A stretch of DNA of 26,275 nt. Source: a virus. The translations under genes and the position numbers were made by a program. The stretch is from positions 1 to 26,275 of the IMG/VR virus record IMGVR_UViG_3300033180_000004; one strand, 5' to 3'. Below are positions 15,351-21,346 of the stretch, one piece after another. Position 1 is the first letter of the stretch. Every line of letters begins with the position of its first letter. The notes under the pieces are model-generated. The model was not told the origin of the DNA. It saw only the letters and a program-made list of their open reading frames with translations, and made no database searches.

Positions 15351-15634
15351 GCAGGAAATCGTTGATCGCGATGTTGCGCGACTGGCTGGCCACCGATCAG
15401 GCTTCCGACGCCACGCCGAGCGAGTTGATCTCCGCCATCTGCAAAGCGCACGATGTCACGCCTGACGACCAACTGCGCCTGCACTTGCGCATGTATCTGC
15501 TGTCGGCCCGGGAACATCAGCCGAAGGCCCAGCCCCGCGCAGACGGCCACGCATCCAGGCCGGTGCCCAACGACCTGGCGGCGATGCTCGACGTGATGGA
15601 ACGGATCATCGGCGACGCGGAGGCGGCGCAATGA
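15347..15634 (+). CDS. Hypothetical 95-residue phage protein
   Basis: It starts at ATG 15347 in an ATGA overlap with the tailspike stop; the in-frame ATG 27 bases earlier would put the start deep inside the tailspike, so I did not choose it. The protein begins with a helix MSRKSLIAMLRDWLATDQ, then DATPSELISAICKAHDVTPDDQLRLHLRMYLLSAREHQ, a hydrophilic linker, and a final helix AAMLDVMERIIGDAEAAQ. It has no signal, membrane segment or known motif. It may be a tailspike chaperone, by position only. Confidence 0.6.
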   Translation: MSRKSLIAMLRDWLATDQASDATPSELISAICKAHDVTPDDQLRLHLRMYLLSAREHQPKAQPRADGHASRPVPNDLAAMLDVMERIIGDAEAAQ

Positions 15635-15671
15635 TCCCGACGCTTCGACGATCGGTGCAGGCGGCGGTTAT

Positions 15672-16055
15672 ATGAGCGACCCGTCCGCGCTCGATGACCT
15701 CAAGACAGCCGCAGCTGCAGGCGGCAGCTTCGGCGGCGCGTTCTTCGCGCTGCGCTGGCTGGTCACCTGGATCACGAAGCGGCTCGACCGGCGGCAGGAG
15801 CGGCTCGATGCCGAGCATGACGCCCTGGACATGGGGTGGCGCGAATATCGGCTGCACAACGAACGGCGGCTGGCGTCGGTCGAGAAGCAGAACCGGGCGC
15901 TCCACCTCGCCTTTCAGCACGTCTCGGCCGCGCTGATCCGCACCGACCCGCAGAACCCGGCGCTGATGATGGCGGACCGCATCATGGCGGCCGCCTTTCC
16001 CGATGATTTCACGCTGTCGGCGGCGATCGCCGCCGGCGCCATCGACCGTACGTAA
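15672..16055 (+). CDS. Membrane-anchored coiled-coil protein (holin or spanin-like candidate)
   Basis: This 127-residue protein has an N-terminal hydrophobic stretch (GGSFGGAFFALRWLVTWITK, about residues 17-36), followed by a charged helix rich in Arg/Glu (RLDRRQERLDAEHDALDMGWREYRLHNERRLASVEKQNRALH) that is likely to be coiled coil. The tail is MMADRIMAAAFPDDFTLSAAIAAG. One membrane segment near the N-terminus followed by a long soluble helix is the shape of an i-spanin, and a small membrane protein just before the endolysin could also be a holin accessory. The ribosome binding site is weak and GGCGG-like. It may also be a tail chaperone relict; no family motif is visible. Confidence 0.6.
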   Translation: MSDPSALDDLKTAAAAGGSFGGAFFALRWLVTWITKRLDRRQERLDAEHDALDMGWREYRLHNERRLASVEKQNRALHLAFQHVSAALIRTDPQNPALMMADRIMAAAFPDDFTLSAAIAAGAIDRT

Positions 16056-16066
16056 GGAGACGACAG

Positions 16067-16534
16067 ATGAAAGCACGGACCCCCGCGCCGATGGACCCGC
16101 GTGCCATCGGCTTCATCACCATCCATTGCGCCGCGACGCCCCGCGGGCGCGACACAAAGGCGGCGGAGATCTCGGCGATGGACATCGCCCGGGCCGATCT
16201 CGGCAACCAGATCGCCTATCATTATGTCATCGAGCTCGACGGCAACACCGTCCAGACGCTGCGCCACGACCAGAAGGGCGCACACACCGGCGGGCACAAC
16301 ACCGGCAACCTCGGCATCTGCTATGTCGGCGGCGTCGAGGCGAACAAGGCGATGACGCCGGCCGACACGCGCACCGATGCGCAGAAGGCCGCGCTGCTCG
16401 CGCTGATCCACAAGCTGCGCGCCCAATATCCGCACGTCGTCATCCGTGGGCATCGCGACTGGCCAGAGGTGAAGAAGGCCTGCCCGTCGTTCGACGTGAA
16501 GGCGTGGTTGGCGAGCGTTGGGGTGGCGGCGTGA
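16067..16534 (+). CDS. Endolysin, N-acetylmuramoyl-L-alanine amidase (T7 lysozyme type)
   Basis: This 155-residue amidase has AAGGAG 7-8 bases before its ATG. It belongs to the Amidase_2/T7 lysozyme class: 'ITIHCAAT' with His20 as the first zinc ligand, Y51/H52 near the T7 Tyr46, a 'GAHTGGHN.GNLGICYVGG' core, and 'GHRDWPEVKKACPSFDV' with His129, Lys137 and Cys139. The order and spacing correspond to T7 His122, Lys128 and Cys130, so all metal and catalytic residues are present. It cuts the amide between N-acetylmuramic acid and L-Ala in peptidoglycan. There is no signal peptide, so release to the cell wall needs a holin. The next gene starts by GTGA overlap. Confidence 0.92.
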   Translation: MKARTPAPMDPRAIGFITIHCAATPRGRDTKAAEISAMDIARADLGNQIAYHYVIELDGNTVQTLRHDQKGAHTGGHNTGNLGICYVGGVEANKAMTPADTRTDAQKAALLALIHKLRAQYPHVVIRGHRDWPEVKKACPSFDVKAWLASVGVAA

Positions 16535-16914
16535 ACGTCTGGAAGTTCCTCGATCATTGCCTCGACCGTTTGCCTGGCTGGCCGAGCGAGCGGCAGTGGG
16601 TGACGATCTGGCTGTTCGTGCTGATATTCCTGCTGCTGGCGATGGCGACCGCCAACCCGCGTTTGTGGGAGGTCGAGGTGTTCAAGGTCGTCATGCAGGC
16701 GGTCGTTCTGACCGGCGCGCTCAACATGGTGCTGGCCTTCCACTTCGCGGCCAACAAGGGCGATGAAACCAAGGCCGAGAATACCGGCAAGGCGTTCGAC
16801 GCGATCACCGCCACGGCCAATGCCGGCGGCGATGCTGGCAAGCCCGACGTGACCCTGAAGCCCGGCGAGACGGCGCAGGCCGAAGCGGCTCCGGTGGGCG
16901 ACGAACTTGCCTGA
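16531..16914 (+). CDS. Holin candidate with two membrane segments
   Basis: A GTG at 16531 overlaps the amidase stop (GTGA); no ATG occurs before the first membrane segment. The 127-residue product has a hydrophobic stretch near residues 22-41 (WVTIWLFVLIFLLLAMATA) and another near 49-70 (VFKVVMQAVVLTGALNMVLAFHF). A hydrophilic Ala/Asp/Glu-rich C-terminal tail follows. Two closely spaced segments with a short loop fit class II holins, and the place directly after a signal-less endolysin supports this. The tail (GKPDVTLKPGETAQAEAA) is disordered-looking. An unrelated inner membrane tail protein cannot be excluded. Confidence 0.72.
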   Translation: MNVWKFLDHCLDRLPGWPSERQWVTIWLFVLIFLLLAMATANPRLWEVEVFKVVMQAVVLTGALNMVLAFHFAANKGDETKAENTGKAFDAITATANAGGDAGKPDVTLKPGETAQAEAAPVGDELA

Positions 16915-16937
16915 GACTTCAACCAAGGAGAAGAACG

Positions 16938-17318
16938 ATGAAGCGATTGATGATCGCCGCGGCGCTATGCGTCTCGGCGCTGTCGGCCTGTGCCCTGTCG
17001 GGGTGCGGCATACTCCAGCCGCCGGCAAGCGCCACGGCGGGCGCGCTGGGCGATCATGTCGTGCTCAAGAGCACGATCGCACTGTCGCTGGGCGAGCTGG
17101 CCTTCACCGGGGCCGAGCAGACCGCGACGGCGGCGCTCAGGTCGCCGCATCTGTCGAAGGACGATGCCGCCCGACTGGGCACGCTGGTGCACGATGCGCG
17201 CGGCTATCGCGATCAGGCGCGCAAGGCGGTGGCGGCCGGGCAGGATGCCAGTACCATCCTCGGCAATCTGAACGGGGCGCTGAGCAAGATCACGCCCCTC
17301 ACCGCGAAAGGAAGCTGA
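16938..17318 (+). CDS. Lysis-cassette lipoprotein
   Basis: AAGGAG lies about 7 bases before the ATG. The first 23 residues (MKRLMIAAALCVSALSACAL) form a lipoprotein signal with two successive lipoboxes, LSAC (Cys18) and LSGC (Cys23); the second fits best. The mature part (GILQPPASATAGALGDHVVL...) is helical and Ala-rich, with repeats of 'AAL' and charged residues. Outer membrane spanins (o-spanins, Rz1 type) are lipoproteins encoded next to endolysins but are usually Pro-rich and shorter, so this is an alternative rather than the call. It may be a stabilising subunit or a moron. Confidence 0.6.
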   Translation: MKRLMIAAALCVSALSACALSGCGILQPPASATAGALGDHVVLKSTIALSLGELAFTGAEQTATAALRSPHLSKDDAARLGTLVHDARGYRDQARKAVAAGQDASTILGNLNGALSKITPLTAKGS

Positions 17319-17319
17319 C

Positions 17320-17559
17320 ATGGTCGACGTCACCGGCATCATCGGCGCGATCCTGACCGACGCCAATCTGCTCACCGATCTGTATGTCAGGATCAGGGGC
17401 AATGTCGCCCAGGCCAAGGACGTGCTTGCGACCAACCCGGACGCGACGCTGGCGCAGCAGCTCGCCGACGCGCAGGCCAAGCTGAAGGCGATCCAGGAGC
17501 AGGCGGCGCAGGCCGATGCCGATTTCGATGCGGCGCTCGCCGCTTCGCAGGCACGCTGA
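17320..17559 (+). CDS. Small helical phage protein
   Basis: The ATG lies one base after the lipoprotein stop with AAGGA within that stop region, so the two genes are coupled. The 79 residues start VDVTGIIGAILTDANLLTDLYVRIRGNVAQAKDVLA and then form an Ala/Gln/Asp-rich heptad-like helix (LAQQLADAQAKLKAIQEQAAQADADFDAALAASQAR). It has no signal and no catalytic motif. Pairing with the preceding lipoprotein is possible because the genes share a junction. It is the last gene before the terminator. Confidence 0.55.
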   Translation: MVDVTGIIGAILTDANLLTDLYVRIRGNVAQAKDVLATNPDATLAQQLADAQAKLKAIQEQAAQADADFDAALAASQAR

Positions 17560-17586
17560 TCCCGGTCGATCGACGACGATCGCGCA

Positions 17587-17622
17587 GGCGCCCCGGGCTT
17601 CGGCTCGGGGTGCCCTTTTTTT
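17587..17622 (+). terminator. Strong intrinsic terminator closing the late operon
   Basis: Bases 17587-17598 pair with 17603-17614 (12 pairs, two of them G-U) around a TTCG tetraloop, followed by one C and seven T. It marks the end of the co-directional phage gene block. Confidence 0.93.
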
Positions 17623-17641
17623 GTGTCCGCGCTTGCCGGAT

Positions 17642-17656
17642 GTTCCGTGAATGTTC
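17642..17656. promoter_or_regulatory. LexA (SOS) box GTTC-N7-GTTC
   Basis: GTTC at 17642-17645 and GTTC at 17653-17656 are separated by exactly seven bases, the alphaproteobacterial LexA consensus. The box sits 11 bases upstream of the ATG at 17668. A further GAAC at 17663-17666 makes a GTTC-N6-GAAC dyad over the second half. This predicts induction by DNA damage. Chance matches to eight fixed bases do occur, so the position is what makes it convincing. Confidence 0.65.
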
Positions 17657-17667
17657 CACATGGAACC

Positions 17668-18009
17668 ATGCCCGCGAATCGTGCCACCTTCCTTGCACTC
17701 TGCGTTGTGGTCGAAGCCGAGGATCAGTCGCGACGGGGCAAGGTCGCGCCGTCGCTCGGTCTAAGGCTGGCGCTGGCCCATCTATACGACGCCAGCGACC
17801 GGCGCGGGGCGTGGTTCGACCGCGAGCCCTACGACGCCTTCTGGAAGGCTGCGACGCAGGATGACCGTTGTGATGGCAGCGCGGGGGCATTCGGCCGGCG
17901 ACAGCAACTGACGGCCGCGCTCAACGCCATCGCGCGCGCTGCCGGCATGGAACTGGACGTGACGGCCGATCACCGCTTGCGCGCGGCGATCAGGGGAAGC
18001 GCCGCCTGA
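17668..18009 (+). CDS. Hypothetical protein with SOS-type box in front
   Basis: I place the start at ATG 17668 (113 residues). A longer frame from GTG 17623 would begin in the U tract of the terminator and cover the LexA box, so it is unlikely. The protein starts MPANRATFLALCVVVEAEDQSRRGKVAPSLG, then a helix-rich part LRLALAHLYDASDRRGAWFDREPYDAFWKA, and ends in 'AFGRRQQLTAALNAIARAAGMELDVTADHRLRAAI'. It has no signal or membrane segment, and I do not recognise the family. It lies outside the late transcript, beyond the terminator, and the last 20 bases overlap the end of a converging gene. Possible roles are a damage-induced phage switch or a host SOS gene. Confidence 0.6.
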   Translation: MPANRATFLALCVVVEAEDQSRRGKVAPSLGLRLALAHLYDASDRRGAWFDREPYDAFWKAATQDDRCDGSAGAFGRRQQLTAALNAIARAAGMELDVTADHRLRAAIRGSAA

Positions 18010-18268
18010 CTGGCCCCGCGGCGAGCGGGATGTAGCGCGGTTCGCCCGGTCGCGCGCCCAACTCCCATTCGTCGATCGACCAGAACGCCGCGAGATTTCG
18101 CCGATCGCGCGGCAGCAGCCGATGCGGCACGCCCTCGCTGATAAACCGGGCGAGATAGCTCGAGCTGTGGCCCAGCATGCGCGAATGCTCTGCCAGCGTC
18201 TCGCCCTTGCGCGCGACATGGTGCTCGATCGTCCGACATATCTGGTCGCGGGTCGGCTCGGGGCGCAT
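17990..18268 (-). CDS. Small helix-turn-helix-like DNA-binding protein
   Basis: The ATG lies at 18266-18268 and the product is 92 residues. It begins with a basic helix (TRDQICRTIEHHVARKG). The segment ETLAEHSRMLGHSSSYLARFISEGVPHRL follows, which has the turn and spacing of a helix-turn-helix (first helix LAEHSRMLG, recognition helix SSSYLARFISE). The end is rich in Arg and Pro. The gene converges on the SOS-linked gene and overlaps it by 20 bases. It has no signal or catalytic motif. It might be a prophage regulator stranded at the right edge, or a host gene. No good ribosome binding site is seen upstream of the ATG, so the start could be elsewhere. Confidence 0.5.
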   Translation of the reverse strand: MRPEPTRDQICRTIEHHVARKGETLAEHSRMLGHSSSYLARFISEGVPHRLLPRDRRNLAAFWSIDEWELGARPGEPRYIPLAAGPVRRRFP

Positions 18269-18294
18269 GCCGCATTGCTTACACAGGTTAGTGC

Positions 18295-18368
18295 TGGAGC
18301 GGGTAACGGGAATCGAACCCGTGTATTCAGCTTGGAAGGCTGCTGTACTACCATTGTACTATACCCGC
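18295..18368 (-). tRNA. tRNA-Gly(TCC)
   Basis: The minus strand reads GCGGGTA acceptor, D-arm GTAC-AATGGTA-GTAC, anticodon loop CTTCCAA (TCC at 18334-18336), T-arm with GGGTTCGATTCCC, acceptor TACCCGC, discriminator T and an encoded CCA (18295-18297). The body is 71 bases, as expected. The anticodon stem has a G-A at its first pair. The 3' end faces the prophage, which fits the common use of tRNA 3' ends as phage attachment sites. Confidence 0.95.
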
Positions 18369-18398
18369 AGCGTCCAGCGCGGCCGCTAGTGCCACGAC

Positions 18399-18427
18399 CG
18401 GCGGCGGATGGTCAACATCCGCCGCCG
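18399..18427 (-). terminator. Long GC-rich hairpin after the hydrolase gene
   Basis: Bases 18399-18410 and 18416-18427 are perfect 12-bp complementary arms around a 5-base loop, 11 bases after the hydrolase stop on the minus strand and before the tRNA. There is no T tract, so it may be a Rho-assisted stop or an mRNA 3'-end protector. Confidence 0.55.
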
Positions 18428-18437
18428 TGCCGCATGC

Positions 18438-19355
18438 TCATTTTCGCGCGTCGAGGAAGGCCCGCACCATCGCCACCGTCGCGGCGGGTTGTTCCTCCAT
18501 CAGCCAGTGACCGGCATCGGGGATCACGCCTTCGGTCACGTCGCTGGCGGCGAAGCGCATTACCGTCGCCATCATCGGTCCGAAGGATTTGGCGCCGCCG
18601 ATCGCCAGCACCGGCATGGTCAGCTTGCCGCCGGCAAGGAACGCCTGGTTATCGATCGCATCCTGGTCGAACGCGGCGAATTGCGCGAAACCGGCATGCA
18701 TCGCCCCGGGCCGGGCATAGAGCGCGGCATAATGGACGCGCGATGCCTCGCTGAACTTTGCCGGCGTGGCGGAGAACTCGTTCCAGAAGCGGTCGAGATA
18801 GATGCGCTCGCGCCCCGCGACGAGGCGCTCCATATCGGGTCCGCCGAAGCGGAAATGCCATAGCAGCGGGTTTTTGAGGATCTGGTCCCACGGGCCAACG
18901 CCGGGCAAAGGCGCATCCATCAGGATGAACCGCGTGATGCGTGCCGGATTCTCGGCGGCGAAAGCATAGCCGACCATATTGCCGATATCGTGGGTGATGA
19001 GGTCGGTCTTGCCGATCTTCAGTGCGTCGAGCACGCCGGAGATATCCTGGCCCTGCGTCTTCTTGTCGTAACCGCCCGCCGGCTTGGTCGAAAGGCCCAT
19101 GCCGCGCAGGTCTGGCACGACGACCTGATGATCGCGCGCCAGGTTCGCGGCGAGCGGCGCCCACATGTCTCCGGTCTCGCCATAGCCGTGGAGCAGCACC
19201 ACCGCCGGTCCGCTGCCGCCGACCCGGACATGGATCGTCGTGCCGTTGGTAGTGATGTCGCGCTCGGTGAAGCCTGGCGGAAAGGGCTCGACCTGGGCGA
19301 GCGCCGGGCTGGCGGTCAGCATCCCCAATATGGCGGCGATAATCGGACGAAGCAT
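18438..19355 (-). CDS. Secreted alpha/beta hydrolase, epoxide hydrolase-like
   Basis: This 305-residue protein has a GGGAG ribosome binding site about 8 bases before the ATG at 19355. Residues 1-20 (MLRPIIAAILGMLTASPALA, then Q21) are a Sec signal peptide. The hydrolase core shows the oxyanion loop HGYGETGDMW (56-65), 'PDLRGMGLS' and nucleophile Asp123 in 'THDIGNMVGY'. Asp in this position is typical of epoxide hydrolases and haloalkane dehalogenases rather than Ser esterases. The catalytic His283 lies in 'DAGHWLMEEQP'. The cap domain with 'WHFRFGG' and HYAALYARPGAMHAGFAQF is close to epoxide hydrolases. It should act in the periplasm on hydrophobic epoxides or related substrates. It is divergent from a LysR regulator, which probably controls it. 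Confidence 0.88.
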   Translation of the reverse strand: MLRPIIAAILGMLTASPALAQVEPFPPGFTERDITTNGTTIHVRVGGSGPAVVLLHGYGETGDMWAPLAANLARDHQVVVPDLRGMGLSTKPAGGYDKKTQGQDISGVLDALKIGKTDLITHDIGNMVGYAFAAENPARITRFILMDAPLPGVGPWDQILKNPLLWHFRFGGPDMERLVAGRERIYLDRFWNEFSATPAKFSEASRVHYAALYARPGAMHAGFAQFAAFDQDAIDNQAFLAGGKLTMPVLAIGGAKSFGPMMATVMRFAASDVTEGVIPDAGHWLMEEQPAATVAMVRAFLDARK

Positions 19356-19471
19356 GGATGTACTCCCTTGTTGTCAGCATGACGCGATGGCGTCTGGACA
19401 GCAAGATGTGTCATCGGCATCGTTCGCACTAGCCGGCAAAGGCTGAAACTGGTTTCCGGGATATCCGAACA
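19356..19471. promoter_or_regulatory. Divergent promoter region with two short dyads
   Basis: The 116-base gap between hydrolase and LysR gene holds GACGC-GATG-GCGTC (19381-19394) and GAAAC-TG-GTTTC (19445-19456). Each has 5-bp arms and is a candidate operator. Neither contains a clear T-N11-A LysR core, so assigning them to this regulator is tentative. Promoter boxes are not readable with confidence. Confidence 0.45.
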
Positions 19472-20368
19472 ATGATGAAGCTCGATGGCATCGCCGCCTT
19501 CGTCGCCACCGCCGAGGCAGGATCGATCAGCGCGGCGGCTCGGCGGCTCGGCAACGCCAAGTCGGTGGTCAGCGAACGCCTCGCCGAGCTCGAGCGCACG
19601 CTCGGCACAAGGCTGATCCAGCGCACCACGCGCAAACTGTCGCTGACCGAGGATGGCCACACTTTCCTGGCGCGCGCGCAACGCATCCTGTTCGAGGCGA
19701 CCGAGGCGTCGGCGGAAATGGCCGAACGGCGCGGCACCCTGGTCGGGCCTTTGCGTATCTCGGCGCCGGTCGGGTTCGGCGTGCTGCATCTCGGCCCGGC
19801 GATCTACCACTTCCTCGCGGCGCATCCCGGCATCGACCTCGCGCTCGAACTGGACGACGGCTTCGTCGACGCCGCCGCCGACGGGTTCGATGCGGTGCTG
19901 CGCCACGGTCCGGTCGGCGACAACCGCCTCGTGGCCAAGCGCCTGTCGACCAGCCGCCGCCTGCTTGTCGCCGCGCCGGATTATCTCGCGCGTCGCGGCA
20001 CGCCGGCGTCGCTGGCCGATCTCGATGGCCATGACGGCATTCTCTACGCCAATCGCGACGCCGACTGGCGTTTTGCCGGGCCGGGCGCATGGGACGTCGT
20101 GCGGCCGCGCGCGGCGTTGCGCGTCAATAACGGCCTCGTGATGCGCGACGCCGCGCTGGCCGGGCTCGGTATCGCGCTGTTGCCGAGCTTTTTCGTCCAT
20201 GCCGAACTCAAGGCCGGCGCGCTCGTCACGATCGACATCGGCCGCGCGGCGGAGGGGGCCGAGCTCCACATCGCCTATCCGCGCGACCGCAGCGCCTCGG
20301 CCAAGGTCGCCGCGCTGACCGAGAGTCTCAGGGTGTCGTTCGGCGACCCGCCTTACTGGGATCGCTGA
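19472..20368 (+). CDS. LysR-family transcriptional regulator
   Basis: This 298-residue protein starts with two adjacent ATGs (19472 and 19475; either could serve). Residues 1-65 form the winged helix-turn-helix: LDGIAAFVATAEAGSISAAARRLGNAKSVVSERLAELERTLGTRLIQRTTRKLSLTEDG. The arrangement of 'AAaRRLg.aksvVSerla.LE..lGtrLiqRTTRkl.LTe.G' is diagnostic. Residues about 90-290 are the substrate-binding domain, beginning 'GPLRISAPVGFGVLHLGPAIYHFLAAHPGIDL' and resembling the CrgA/DmlR-type subgroup. The usual function is to activate the divergent gene when a small effector is bound, here most likely a substrate or product of the hydrolase. It is also expected to repress its own gene. Confidence 0.93.
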   Translation: MMKLDGIAAFVATAEAGSISAAARRLGNAKSVVSERLAELERTLGTRLIQRTTRKLSLTEDGHTFLARAQRILFEATEASAEMAERRGTLVGPLRISAPVGFGVLHLGPAIYHFLAAHPGIDLALELDDGFVDAAADGFDAVLRHGPVGDNRLVAKRLSTSRRLLVAAPDYLARRGTPASLADLDGHDGILYANRDADWRFAGPGAWDVVRPRAALRVNNGLVMRDAALAGLGIALLPSFFVHAELKAGALVTIDIGRAAEGAELHIAYPRDRSASAKVAALTESLRVSFGDPPYWDR

Positions 20369-20470
20369 ACGGCGCGATCACGCCACATGACGAAGATTTC
20401 ATAAAACAGGCCATTGGGTCGGGCACCGCCCCGCGATATCGTGCCTGCGTACGGCGCAGGGAGGGGCATC

Positions 20471-21031
20471 ATGACACTCGAAACGGTACGCCATCATATC
20501 CATGAGACAGAGGCGAAGCTGCTCGCCGACCTGCGCCACCTGCGCCGTGTCGCGCGCACCGCGCCCGACGCCGCCACGCCGCCCGAAATCCCGCTGACCA
20601 CCGGCCAGCGCATCGCCGACACCGTCGCCGCGACGATGGGATCGTGGAAATTCATCATCATCCAGACGACGATCCTGTTCTTCTGGATCATGCTCAACAT
20701 CACCGCCTGGATCGAGCATTGGGATCCCTATCCCTTCATCCTGCTCAACCTCGCTCTGTCGTTCCAGGCGGCTTATGCGGCGCCGTTCATCATGATGAGC
20801 CAGAACCGCCAGCAGGATATCGATCGGCTCGCCGCGGAAAGCGATTACCAGATCAACATCAAGGCCGAGCTGGAGATCGAGGCGCTGCACCAGAAGCTCG
20901 ACCAGTTGCGCGAGACCGAAGTGCTGTACCTGACCAAGGCCGTGCGTGAGCTGACCGAATTGCTCAACCGCTCGGGCCTGTGCGCGCCGCCGGCGGGCGA
21001 TGCGGCGCCAAGCGGCGAAACCGCCACCTAG
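20471..21031 (+). CDS. DUF1003 inner membrane protein
   Basis: I start at ATG 20471, with GGGAGGGG about 6 bases upstream; the ATG at 20414 has no such site. The product is 186 residues. An N-terminal charged helix (residues 1-30) is followed by 'PLTTGQRIADTVAATMGSWKFI' and a membrane segment at 61-80 (FIIIQTTILFFWIMLNITAW). After a short loop, 'DPYPFILLNLALSFQAAYAAPFIMMSQNRQ' forms a second segment with the DUF1003 signature. The C-terminal half is a helix with heptad-like Glu/Leu spacing. The function of the family is not known; members lie in the cytoplasmic membrane. There is no operon partner in the same direction. Confidence 0.93.
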   Translation: MTLETVRHHIHETEAKLLADLRHLRRVARTAPDAATPPEIPLTTGQRIADTVAATMGSWKFIIIQTTILFFWIMLNITAWIEHWDPYPFILLNLALSFQAAYAAPFIMMSQNRQQDIDRLAAESDYQINIKAELEIEALHQKLDQLRETEVLYLTKAVRELTELLNRSGLCAPPAGDAAPSGETAT

Positions 21032-21061
21032 CGCAAAGCGAACCGCGTAAGGGCGCGCGAC

Positions 21062-21202
21062 TTATTGCGCCGGGGGAGCATCGGTTTCGGCACGGCGCGA
21101 GGCCTTGCGCCGGTCAGGTCCGGAAAAGGGCTTTGGGTGGGCCGCGCGTCGATCGGTGCGGCTGCGGCGCTCAGTGGCGATGTTGGGCGAATCATCAGAC
21201 AT
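21062..21202 (-). CDS. 46-residue Arg-rich small protein
   Basis: A strong GGAGGAAATC precedes the ATG at 21202 (six to seven bases from the AGGAGG core) and an open frame of 47 codons ends with TAA at 21062-21064. The product begins MSDDSPNIATERRSRTDRR and ends in RRAETDAPPAQ, with a repeated DRR box and the core FSGPDRRKASRR. Two Arg-Arg modules around a 'GPDRR' centre suggest a nucleic-acid or membrane-phosphate binding peptide. It lies between DUF1003 and the peptidase, on the minus strand. I recall small proteins with 'GPDRR' motifs in sphingomonads, but I cannot name this one. Confidence 0.6.
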   Translation of the reverse strand: MSDDSPNIATERRSRTDRRAAHPKPFSGPDRRKASRRAETDAPPAQ

Positions 21203-21313
21203 GATTTCCTCCGTCCGCCACATGTCACCATGAAAGATTGAATCGGAGGTAAACGCCCGCGGCGTGGCGCGCGACGCTGCATGCGCTGCCGATCTGCGCC
21301 GCCTGACAGAATC

Positions 21314-21340
21314 GGTGGCGGCCGTTCGACAGCCGCCACC
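21314..21340 (-). terminator. Hairpin downstream of the peptidase gene
   Basis: GGTGGCGGC (21314-21322) and GCCGCCACC (21332-21340) are perfect 9-bp arms around a 9-base loop, starting 6 bases beyond the peptidase stop on the minus strand. The following bases are GATTCTGTC, not a U run, so termination by this hairpin alone is uncertain. Confidence 0.5.
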
Positions 21341-21346
21341 TTCATC

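Larger units (their letters stand above)
1..18294 (+). mobile_element. Prophage late region (tail, host recognition, lysis), left end outside window
   Basis: About twenty consecutive + strand genes are in the order of a siphovirus-type tail and lysis module: tail completion, terminator, tube, chaperone with frameshift, tape measure, distal tail, NlpC-like peptidase, hub, fibre, spike, amidase and holin candidate. Most neighbours overlap by 4-8 bases, as in a single late operon. The operon ends at a strong terminator (17587-17622). Flanking genes to the right are ordinary metabolic genes on mixed strands. The tRNA-Gly 3' end at 18295 is taken as the probable right limit, which is an inference: the true edge could lie anywhere between 17622 and the tRNA. 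Capsid, terminase and integrase are not in the window, so intactness cannot be judged. A gene transfer agent is less likely, given the tailspike, morons and lysis block. Confidence 0.85.

Noticed and set aside
1-17622. Gene transfer agent instead of a prophage
   Set aside because: The order tape measure-DUF2460-DUF2163-NlpC-hub does match gene transfer agents. But the esterase tailspike, lipoprotein morons, frameshift chaperone and lysis block point to an ordinary phage.
17623-17667. GTG start for the SOS-linked gene
   Set aside because: It would begin in the terminator U tract and cover the LexA box, and it gives no better N-terminus than the ATG at 17668.
17782-18354. Longer minus-strand frame crossing the tRNA
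   Set aside because: It overlaps the tRNA-Gly gene and has no family features; the shorter HTH-like frame in another register is better supported.
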